Virus record (IMG/VR): IMGVR_UViG_3300026130_000423
Coordinates: 1 to 48,065 of that record
Reading direction: 5' to 3' (one strand)
DNA length: 48,065 nt
Origin: a virus
The position numbers and the translations under genes were made by a program. Shown one piece after another: positions 42,028 through 48,065 of the stretch. Within the stretch, counting starts at the first letter, position 1. Each line of letters begins with the position of its first letter. Below the pieces are notes generated by a model. It had not been told where the DNA came from. It searched no databases and saw only the letters and a list, made by a program, of their open reading frames with translations.

Positions 42028-42968
42028 TATTCGATAAACTTCTTAGTTGTTCGGCTAGGATTTTTATAAACTGACTTAAAGAACCTACTTTGTTCAGCAT
42101 CTAACGGATTTTCTGCAATAGGAATATCAAGTTCAGTTCCTAATGTTAGACCTAATCCTTTAATTTCGTTAATTAACTTATCTTCTGGAATTTTACTGTA
42201 TTCTTCATTCCAAATTTGATTTAGGTATTCGAAGTCTCGAACTTGAACATAATCCCAATCAGTTAGCATTGTTTTATACAGTCCTTCGCGAGCACCATAA
42301 ATTGCCCACATGCCGTTTTCTACATCTGCTCCTACCATAGACCAAATGTACAGCCAGTGCAAGCATCTCCAGTGCAAGTTTTTAAATTCTTCTGGACTAA
42401 CTTTAACACCTCTATCAAGTGCAAGTTTAACGCCTTCACGGAATCCTGCTCTCCACGCTTGCTGAGGAGTAGCATTATTAACAATGTCGCTGTAACAACT
42501 ATTCATCTGAATATATTGCAAATCCCAGCAAAAGTCTACTTGTGCATGAGCATTATCTGGATCGGCGTTTTCATGCGTTTTCATGTTAAGTACGTATTCT
42601 TTGGGCCAACACTTTAATCCGCCGTTGCCGTACATTAAGCCGTTGATTGTATTTCGAGCCGACCAACTAACAACACACTTGTCAAAGTCAACAGAATTAT
42701 TCCAGTGGAAATCTTCGTGGGAAGTTAAGTCGTATTCTTTGTTAAGGAAAGCAGGATTAATAACATTATCGCCATCAACTGTAATGAAGCGATCAGTTTC
42801 ACTTAGTTCTGCACATGCTTTGTGTGCTGCATCGCTTCCTTTAACTCCGTGCACACGTTTAGCCCAGGGAATTTTACTACACAAATCTGCATAGTTTTTT
42901 TCTGCATTAGGTTCGTCATACGACAAATATATAATGTCGTAATCCAAAATCTTAAACTTTTCAATCAT
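42027..42968 (-). CDS. glycosyltransferase-like protein (DGD motif, stand-alone form of the array module)
   Basis: The 313-residue protein has YDIIYLSYDEPNAEKNYADL, then AKRVHGVKGSDAAHKA, RFITVDGDNVINPAF with the DxD-like DGD, and VSWSARNTINGLMYGNGGLK. Each of these has a match in the last module of the 1057-residue array protein (DIVFISYQEPNAEENYQELL, AKRVHGVKG, VVDGDAKIT, VWRSRNPINDLEYGYGGVK). The second half is helical. The sequence is a good candidate for an active GT-A-type enzyme. It is coupled to the radical SAM gene below (1-base overlap) and to the small gene above (4-base overlap). Confidence 0.72.
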   Translation of the reverse strand: MIEKFKILDYDIIYLSYDEPNAEKNYADLCSKIPWAKRVHGVKGSDAAHKACAELSETDRFITVDGDNVINPAFLNKEYDLTSHEDFHWNNSVDFDKCVVSWSARNTINGLMYGNGGLKCWPKEYVLNMKTHENADPDNAHAQVDFCWDLQYIQMNSCYSDIVNNATPQQAWRAGFREGVKLALDRGVKVSPEEFKNLHWRCLHWLYIWSMVGADVENGMWAIYGAREGLYKTMLTDWDYVQVRDFEYLNQIWNEEYSKIPEDKLINEIKGLGLTLGTELDIPIAENPLDAEQSRFFKSVYKNPSRTTKKFIE

Positions 42969-43564
42969 TTAATGACCTCATATGAATATGTATCAAACTT
43001 GTGTATTGTATACACACTAACAGGTTCTCCGCTAAATTCACGCTCTTGCTTAAAATCAAGCACTACATAAAAATTTTGCAGTAAGTCCTTTAACGAAAAA
43101 GACAGCGTTCTATACAATACATTTGGATTATTCTCTTCTGTAATACTAAAACTAACTTCTATATTAGCATTGATACGATTATTTGTCAACTTAGTTCTTA
43201 ACGCATCGCCCATTAAAAACTTCCAGCATGTATTTTTAACATCTTGAACTACTTGTATATCAGCAGGCTCTTCTGTAGACTCGGGCACTTGATAAATTAG
43301 TTCTGTAACATTATATATCGGATTATCTAATGTGTTCCTACTAAGCTGGTACTGCTTAGACTTCATATCATATATAACGTTACACTGGTTTAAATTTTCT
43401 TTTCCAGATAGTATAGGCTCTACGTCTTCGTATGTTGTTTCTAACCAAGTGTCGTGTTCAGTTACTGAATGCTTGCGTGTTATCGAATGTATAGCTAACG
43501 TGTCAGGGTCGAACACTACTGCATATGAATTATCTACTTTTACTTCCGGTAATATTATTCTCAT
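42965..43564 (-). CDS. protein of unknown function
   Basis: The 199-residue protein is rich in beta strands (YAVVFDPDTLAIHSITRKH, VSFSITEENNPNVLYRTLSF, VSVYTIHKFDTYSYEVIK) and has no recognised catalytic motif, signal peptide or membrane segment. It could be a small structural or binding protein. It lies between GT genes, starting one base after the stop of the upstream GT8-like gene and overlapping the next gene by 4 bases, so it is probably part of the same transcription unit as the GTs. Confidence 0.6.
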   Translation of the reverse strand: MRIILPEVKVDNSYAVVFDPDTLAIHSITRKHSVTEHDTWLETTYEDVEPILSGKENLNQCNVIYDMKSKQYQLSRNTLDNPIYNVTELIYQVPESTEEPADIQVVQDVKNTCWKFLMGDALRTKLTNNRINANIEVSFSITEENNPNVLYRTLSFSLKDLLQNFYVVLDFKQEREFSGEPVSVYTIHKFDTYSYEVIK

Positions 43565-43565
43565 G

Positions 43566-44402
43566 TTACAGTCCTAAATGTTTCTTATATATATTCATTA
43601 TTTTATCAGTAACAAAATCTTTTTCAGTATAATGGAATATTCCTTGCTGAGTGTGATTACCGATTGTTAGCTTCAAATTACTTGTCAAGTACGTTCCTAC
43701 TCTACCTTGCCATGTTTCGGTGTTATGTGTCCAACCTTGTATTAAAGGCTTCATGTGAGTAAAGCTCGGATACTTAACTTTACTGTTTGTTATTTCTGTG
43801 TCGCAGTCTAATATTTTAGCAACGATAGCAGCACTAACATCAATGCTCGGACGTTTAGGATAATGCTCTTTTACATACTGTCCGTAAAATAATTCCCAGT
43901 TATTCATCACTAGTTCTAGCCAACGATAAAACTCGTGTGCCGTTTCGCCTTTCTTAAAGTAATGAAATCCTGAATACAGATTAGGTAAATTATTAGCAAT
44001 AAACGCTTTTCGATATACAGTATCATGTACTTCTTCGTCACGGTATGTGAATACTTTACTAGTGAAGTATAAATCATAGTTACTTAAAAAGTTCCACCAG
44101 CTACTAATATCTTGTAGTACTAGCATGTCTGTATCAAGTACAATTGTTTCTTCGTAAGGACTAGCGTGATAAATCTTCCATCTGTTTTCAACCTTCCAGT
44201 CAGATTTTGCTGCTTGATCATTCCAAGGTATCTCAACAATACTATCAAACAAAGACACGTATTCTTCTGGTACTACATCATTTGTTATCAGCGTAATTTT
44301 AGGATCGCTGTTAGTTGCATGTAGACTCATTGCGCACAAACATGCTTGTTTTACGTAGTCGTGTTCTGAGTTTTGAGCTAGCATTACATATCCTTTAGTC
44401 AT
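43566..44402 (-). CDS. GT8-like glycosyltransferase, tandem copy 1
   Basis: The protein has 278 residues. YDIKQ-type features are absent, but the GT-A pattern is clear: KGYVMLAQNSEHDYVKQACL, a KITLITND strand, ETIVLDTDMLVLQDIS with the metal-binding DTD, then NLYSGFHYFKKG and HTQQGIFHY near the C-terminus, giving the His seen in the third metal position of GT8-type enzymes. It should use a nucleotide sugar and a divalent metal. It overlaps its paralogue at 44395 by 8 bases. Confidence 0.75.
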   Translation of the reverse strand: MTKGYVMLAQNSEHDYVKQACLCAMSLHATNSDPKITLITNDVVPEEYVSLFDSIVEIPWNDQAAKSDWKVENRWKIYHASPYEETIVLDTDMLVLQDISSWWNFLSNYDLYFTSKVFTYRDEEVHDTVYRKAFIANNLPNLYSGFHYFKKGETAHEFYRWLELVMNNWELFYGQYVKEHYPKRPSIDVSAAIVAKILDCDTEITNSKVKYPSFTHMKPLIQGWTHNTETWQGRVGTYLTSNLKLTIGNHTQQGIFHYTEKDFVTDKIMNIYKKHLGL

Positions 44403-45252
44403 TTGCTAACTCCTTATCTATAATTCTATTCAAACTAAATTTATTCATTACATGGACAGTATTTTGTTTAAATCGTATAACATTGTACTCTCCTGCATGA
44501 TGTTCTTTTTCAATTAAAAACATAAAGCTGTTATCAGTTAATTCTACTAACTCGTCTTTGTCAGTTGTATAAAACAGTTTGCCCGGCATCTTGCCTGCAA
44601 AGTCACCTTTCTGATATCCGTTCATAATGTGTATTGCTATGCTAAATGCATGATCGTTTCTATAAACACTAGAATTAATCTGGAAAATACTGTTGTAGTG
44701 TTGCCAGTTTTCTTGTATGTGTTGCAGTAAGTCAAAGAATATTTTGTTTTCAGATGTTTTTCTAAAGAAAACACAAGTTGCCCAGTAAAAGTCTACACTT
44801 GTATCTGATATGTAATCAAACTCAGTATAATCTCTGAACTGCGCCAAATCATAAGCACGTTTGTAAATTAAAAAATCATTAGACTGGGAGAAACACTCAT
44901 TAAAAATACTATCTGCTATTACTACATCAGTATCTAAAAGTAACGTTTCGTCATACGGTGTTAAATCGTATGCTAGGGGACGAGTATCGTTTTTAAATTC
45001 TAGTCGTTTTTGTGTTAATGCGCCGTCATAGTATCGTTTTAATGTAAAGCCATTAGTGTACTCAGTAACTATTACATTATCAAAAACAGATTCATAGTCT
45101 GGAAAGTTATCTTTTAAATAATCTTCATTATCAGTAATAACAGACGTAGGTAATCCTAAATACTGGTCAACACGTTTAGCAAGCCAATACGCTTGCTTTA
45201 AATAATCTACTTGGCTGTTATTACGTGCAAATAACAGTACTCCTTTACTCAT
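44395..45252 (-). CDS. GT8-like glycosyltransferase, tandem copy 2
   Basis: From the ATG at 45252 the protein has 285 residues. KGVLLFARNNSQVDYLKQAY matches copy 1, PTSVITDNEDYLKD follows, and DETLLLDTDVVIADS carries the DxD. FYWATCVFFRKT is in the place of NLYSGFHYFKKG, and VIRFKQNTVHVMNK has a C-terminal His. The two copies have diverged widely, which suggests different donors or acceptors. A TTG at 45258 would add only two residues, and the ATG gives an 8-base overlap with the gene upstream. Confidence 0.72.
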   Translation of the reverse strand: MSKGVLLFARNNSQVDYLKQAYWLAKRVDQYLGLPTSVITDNEDYLKDNFPDYESVFDNVIVTEYTNGFTLKRYYDGALTQKRLEFKNDTRPLAYDLTPYDETLLLDTDVVIADSIFNECFSQSNDFLIYKRAYDLAQFRDYTEFDYISDTSVDFYWATCVFFRKTSENKIFFDLLQHIQENWQHYNSIFQINSSVYRNDHAFSIAIHIMNGYQKGDFAGKMPGKLFYTTDKDELVELTDNSFMFLIEKEHHAGEYNVIRFKQNTVHVMNKFSLNRIIDKELAND

Positions 45253-45595
45253 CGCCAACTAACCCTTGTACACTTCTATTTTTTCGAATTTTTTCATATT
45301 CAGTAAGATATGTGTTCGATGCCGTTGCATACACGTTAAGAATGTCGCTTGTAAATGTGCTAAGATCAGGAACAAAGATTGGCTGATTATTATCATCTAC
45401 TAATACAGTATCTTCTTGTTCTAAAGAAAGCAAGCTTTGACAAAAGCTTATAAGTTGCTGTGTTACACTAAATTGGCCGCCTCCAAAGTAATGCACTAAG
45501 TTTTGTTGAAATTGTTCGTGAATTAGTCTCTTCTGATTGTTCAGAGTGACCATGTAATTTGAAAAGTCTAATGCTTTTTCTAGTTTAACATCCAT
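45245..45595 (-). CDS. small conserved phage protein (unknown)
   Basis: The 116-residue protein begins MDVKLEKALDFSNYMVTLNN, and a QKRLIHEQFQQNLVHYFGGG helix and NVYATASNTYLTEYEKIRKN helix follow. Its pattern resembles a small protein of unknown function encoded near structural genes in T4-like cyanophages. It has a good TAGGAGT ribosome binding site 6 bases before the ATG. It is the first gene of the minus-strand run down to 40654 and is preceded by a perfect sigma70 promoter. Its ribosome site also forms half of a hairpin. Confidence 0.68.
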   Translation of the reverse strand: MDVKLEKALDFSNYMVTLNNQKRLIHEQFQQNLVHYFGGGQFSVTQQLISFCQSLLSLEQEDTVLVDDNNQPIFVPDLSTFTSDILNVYATASNTYLTEYEKIRKNRSVQGLVGDE

Positions 45596-45599
45596 AAAA

Positions 45600-45640
45600 A
45601 TACTCCTATAACTATACTAATTATACAGTCATAGGAGTAT
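45600..45640 (-). promoter_or_regulatory. hairpin that would mask the ribosome binding site on read-through mRNA
   Basis: ATACTCCTAT (45600-45609) and ATAGGAGTAT (45631-45640) are perfect 10-bp inverted repeats separated by 21 bases. The arm nearest the gene contains the TAGGAG ribosome binding site. The far arm lies between the -35 and -10 of the sigma70 promoter, so transcripts from that promoter (start near 45613) lack it and cannot fold. Only read-through RNA from the genes above would fold and hide the site. T4 genes e, soc and 49 are known to use this logic. Five Ts follow the stem, so weak termination is also possible. Confidence 0.6.
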
Positions 45641-45648
45641 GTTGTCAA
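45620..45648 (-). promoter_or_regulatory. perfect sigma70 promoter (TTGACA-17-TATAAT) before the GT8 operon
   Basis: On the minus strand TTGACA (45648-45643) and TATAAT (45625-45620) are 17 bases apart, both full consensus. Transcription would start near 45613 and leave a leader of about 18 bases that holds TAGGAGT. Host RNA polymerase should recognise it early in infection. Its genes are the small phage protein, two GT8-like proteins, a DGD-type GT and a radical SAM enzyme. Confidence 0.8.
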
Positions 45649-45649
45649 C

Positions 45650-46714
45650 TTATAGATTTGAATTATTTACTGCCGATGGTGCAGGAATTACAACACCGTC
45701 ATAATCAGTACCGGCTAAATTTAATGTTGCGCCGTCTGCTCTGTATGCTTGAACTGTGCTTGATGTAGTACCGGTAATCTCAGTTACGTCTTCATCGACG
45801 CCGCCATCAATAGCGCCAGGCGGTAATGGTAAAATTGGCGGATCACCTGAGTCGTCGTCATTGAACGATATTTCAAATTGTATACTATTAGTTGTAGTAG
45901 ATCTTGCTCTAATAGTATAATCGTTCTCTGCATATACACCGCTACCAGTCTTAGTAAAAATTGTAGTGTAAGTACTGGTTAGATCTTCGTTTCCTATTGC
46001 GCTACCTGTGCCTGTGCCTGTAGCTTGAGTATTTGTTCCAGTAAACTCTATAACACCCATATTAGATAATAAGGTAGACCAGTTATAGTCTTTAGAACCT
46101 ACTGTAGCACTTGTGCCGCCAGTTAAGCTAGCAGAAAGTAAAATTTTTCCGCCAGTATTGAAGAAATAACGTCTGTGATCAGTTCCGCTAATTATTTCTG
46201 TAGTATTATCTGGGTATGTTAGTGTGTACCCGTCAAACGTAACTGTAACAACATGTGTTATCGAACCGTTCCACGAATTTTCTCTAGCACTAGAAGTTAA
46301 GCTGCTCGTTGACATTTGCGAACTATTAGCAGTTGACTGAGCAGCAGCAATATCTACGACTGCACCTTCAAAATCTATGTAACCTTTGTTTGTTTTAGTT
46401 TCTGCGTCAAAGCTACTTGTTTCTCCAACTGCTGATGCAAATTCGCCAATAATGTCACCTGTTTGGGGATAGCTTAACCCGTCTGTGTCAGTCCATGTAG
46501 GCGGATTGCCTGTCTGATGCACTCGTGCACGAACAAGATCGACATATAAGTCGATCATATCTTGTTCGCTAACAATGTCAGTATCTGCCTTTGCTGAACT
46601 AATTACAACTTGACCGTATCCGTCCGTTCCGCTGTTGTTTGTTCCTAATACAGTTCGCACGGTATTTCTCATCGAGTTATACCTTGCCGCTGTAACTATA
46701 TCACCAATTGCCAT
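45650..46714 (-). CDS. phage structural/fibre-type protein
   Basis: The 354-residue protein begins AIGDIVTAARYNSMRNTVRT, then VLGTNNSGTDGYGQVVISSA, the opening seen in many marine T4-like structural proteins that start with a GxxVTAxxYNxxxxxVxxVLG motif. The rest is rich in Ser, Thr and Gly with beta-strand periodicity and a GTNTQATGTGTGSA stretch, and near the end is an acidic, Pro-rich linker (DSGDPPILPLPPGAIDGG). It has a late promoter at 46749 and an AGGA before its ATG. I infer a virion fibre or decoration protein. Confidence 0.75.
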   Translation of the reverse strand: MAIGDIVTAARYNSMRNTVRTVLGTNNSGTDGYGQVVISSAKADTDIVSEQDMIDLYVDLVRARVHQTGNPPTWTDTDGLSYPQTGDIIGEFASAVGETSSFDAETKTNKGYIDFEGAVVDIAAAQSTANSSQMSTSSLTSSARENSWNGSITHVVTVTFDGYTLTYPDNTTEIISGTDHRRYFFNTGGKILLSASLTGGTSATVGSKDYNWSTLLSNMGVIEFTGTNTQATGTGTGSAIGNEDLTSTYTTIFTKTGSGVYAENDYTIRARSTTTNSIQFEISFNDDDSGDPPILPLPPGAIDGGVDEDVTEITGTTSSTVQAYRADGATLNLAGTDYDGVVIPAPSAVNNSNL

Positions 46715-46748
46715 TCTTTAATCCTGATTCTTTTTTAATATACGCAGT

Positions 46749-46756
46749 TATTTATA
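46749..46756 (-). promoter_or_regulatory. consensus T4-type late promoter TATAAATA
   Basis: The minus-strand TATAAATA overlaps the stop codon (46752-46754) of the fibre gene above and lies 35 bases from the ATG at 46714. A start near 46743 leaves a leader of about 28 bases with AGGA, a conventional late-gene layout. Confidence 0.72.
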
Positions 46757-48065
46757 CTTTTAAAACACACTCGACTAATTTTTCTTCTTCCGAATCATTA
46801 GATTCTAGTGCTATTCCAACTAATCCATTTGACGCAATAGTTGTACATACACCGTCTTTCCATGCATATACTGCCATACCTTTTGATACTGGACCTTTAA
46901 CACGTACTGGAACACGACCTTTAAGACCAATGTACTGTCCTTCTGCTTCACTATTCATCATGTATGCAGGCTCTGCCGAAACAACACCTATACAGAATTG
47001 ACTTACGTCAGCTGGTTCAACCTCGTGATCAGGATGACCGCATACTGCTACTGCTGTTCCTACTGGTAGCTCTTCAGCAGTTGAGTACTTTTCTGCTAAG
47101 TCAGCATATTGCGCTTGGGTTGCAGTACCTTTGAAGAAACGTGCTGTTATATCACCATTAGCATCTCTAACAGCAATAGTGTTTACTATAGCACTTGCAC
47201 TTGCATTTCTATAATCTGATCCTACTTTTAAACTATCTGCTTTAGCTGAAGATCCTGCAAAGGTATTAGCGTAAATAGTATCCCACTTAAACGAAGTACT
47301 ACCTAAATCATAAAGATTATCGGCTCCTGGAATAATTCCTTGGTAACTTACTTTAGCAGCTTGTACATTGTCGCCTACTTCGTTATTTACTCTAAAAATA
47401 ATTTCGTTCGATGTGCCTGTCTGGTGGTCAAGGACTACATTATTGTTGCTGTCTATGTAGATTTTAAAATCTTTATCTGCACCTACGCTAAACCCTGCAT
47501 CAGAAAAAGCAATGTCAGCATCCGAATTACTAAAATCTAAATCGCTTGCTGTTAAAAAATCATTACCTGTTAAAATACTTCCGTCTACAACTAGTCCGTT
47601 AGCTGTTTCTGCGGTCCCCCAGAATCTGTGGTTAGTAGTTGTAATACCTAGTGTACTAGTATTTTTTAATGTAATACCTTGTCTAACATACGAAAATCCA
47701 TCAATTGCGTTGTCAGGGTCAGTTGAGTCTATTGTAAATGTTACAGGGGAAATAATTGCTACAACTTCTTCATCTACAATAGCAAGAATAACTGACTTAG
47801 CTTGCTGATTGTTATCAACTATCTGACGACTTTGCATTTGTGTTAGTCCGGAACCGGCACTTTGTGGCCCTACAAGAATAAATTCTGTTCCGTTCCATGC
47901 TTTAAGCTGCTCATTTGCACTGTCCCACCAAAAATCACCTTCTGTTAAACCACTTGGACTAGTACCTGCTACTGCTGCGCCGCCAGTGTTACGCCAGTTA
48001 GAACCGTCCCAGAATTTTAGTTTTCTGTTAGCAGTGTCAAACCATATTTGGCCTGTTATCTTTTT
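46752..48065 (-). CDS. fibre protein with IMC-like C-terminal domain (5' end beyond window)
   Basis: The frame is open to the last base of the window, giving 437 residues of an incomplete gene. The upstream part holds two fibre motifs of the IWFDxxxxKLKFWDGSNW and FWWDSANEQLKAWNGTEF kind. The middle is a beta-rich shaft (YDLGSTSFKWDTIYANTFAG). The end has AQYADLAEKYSTAEELPVGT, VVSAEPAYMMNSEAEGQY and LKGRVPVRVKGPVSKG, the G2-peptidase/IMC-type chaperone domain found in marine T4-like fibre proteins. An internal Met at 47837 begins after the first motifs and is not the true start. The domain may help trimer assembly and could be released by self-cleavage. Confidence 0.82.
   Translation of the reverse strand, partial: KKITGQIWFDTANRKLKFWDGSNWRNTGGAAVAGTSPSGLTEGDFWWDSANEQLKAWNGTEFILVGPQSAGSGLTQMQSRQIVDNNQQAKSVILAIVDEEVVAIISPVTFTIDSTDPDNAIDGFSYVRQGITLKNTSTLGITTTNHRFWGTAETANGLVVDGSILTGNDFLTASDLDFSNSDADIAFSDAGFSVGADKDFKIYIDSNNNVVLDHQTGTSNEIIFRVNNEVGDNVQAAKVSYQGIIPGADNLYDLGSTSFKWDTIYANTFAGSSAKADSLKVGSDYRNASASAIVNTIAVRDANGDITARFFKGTATQAQYADLAEKYSTAEELPVGTAVAVCGHPDHEVEPADVSQFCIGVVSAEPAYMMNSEAEGQYIGLKGRVPVRVKGPVSKGMAVYAWKDGVCTTIASNGLVGIALESNDSEEEKLVECVLKV

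Noticed and set aside
46561-46580. A fifth copy of the 17-bp element
   Set aside because: CTTGTTCGCTAACA resembles the minus-strand form but the TAAATA box is broken and it lies within coding sequence of the fibre gene.
1-48065. tRNA genes, CRISPR arrays, insertion sequences or integrases
   Set aside because: No cloverleaf-sized free space, no regularly spaced direct repeats, and no transposase or integrase motifs were found on either strand.

Overview
The window looks like part of a large, AT-rich, lytic marine phage genome of the T4-like (myovirus) kind, of the sort that infects cyanobacteria or SAR11-type bacteria. The evidence is T4-like late promoter boxes (TATAAATA and variants), dense overlapping genes with no intergenic gap above about 60 bases, small conserved proteins and fibre proteins of the kind seen in marine T4-like phages at both ends, and a very large load of 2-oxoglutarate (2OG) oxygenases, radical SAM enzymes and glycosyltransferases between them. 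No tRNA, rRNA, CRISPR array, transposase or integrase was seen. The host cannot be fixed from the sequence. No stretch above 300 bases lacks a gene.

Layout. 1-2712 (+): three small conserved phage proteins and a repeat-bearing fibre-like protein. 2709-5926 (-): two tandem paralogous radical SAM enzymes. 5938-6967 (+): an SGNH-type hydrolase and an S-adenosylmethionine decarboxylase-like protein. 6944-9250 (-): a radical SAM enzyme, a GNAT-like protein and a degenerate kinase-fold protein. 9278-10652 (+): a 2OG oxygenase and a second degenerate kinase-fold protein. 10622-12169 (-): a flavin-dependent tryptophan-halogenase-family protein. 12193-14072 (+): a 2OG oxygenase and a class III aminotransferase. 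14037-21882 (-): an 11-gene operon with seven 2OG/AspH-type oxygenases, an SDR, an amidinotransferase and two unknowns. 21910-24740 (+): a QueC-like PP-loop ATPase and two radical SAM enzymes. 24721-45595 (-): a long run of six radical SAM enzymes, a methyltransferase, a 1057-residue protein made of nine glycosyltransferase-like modules, two SGNH-like proteins, an epimerase, two GTs with an EKTFKPI motif, another 2OG oxygenase, a DGD-type GT and two GT8-like proteins. 45650-48065 (-): two fibre/structural proteins, the second cut by the window edge.

How the genes may work together. The island carries 11 radical SAM enzymes and 10 2OG-Fe(II) oxygenases, with sugar-nucleotide, glycosyl-transfer, amidino-transfer, amino-transfer and halogenation chemistry. 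It lies between fibre-like genes. My inference is that it builds and attaches an elaborate modification, either on the phage's own fibres or structural proteins, on host surface glycans, or on a diffusible small molecule. No RiPP precursor gene is visible.

Regulation is legible in several places. Two promoters match the sigma70 consensus exactly (TTGACA-17-TATAAT), one before the glycosyltransferase array and one before the GT8 operon. The second lies inside a hairpin that would hide the ribosome binding site on read-through transcripts. A 17-bp element (TATTTA-N5-YAAGTA/T) occurs four times at operon heads. At two divergent junctions it sits exactly 5 bases from the start codon on both sides, which predicts bidirectional late promoters making leaderless mRNAs. 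A further TATAAATA box sits 5 bases before an ATG at 12193.
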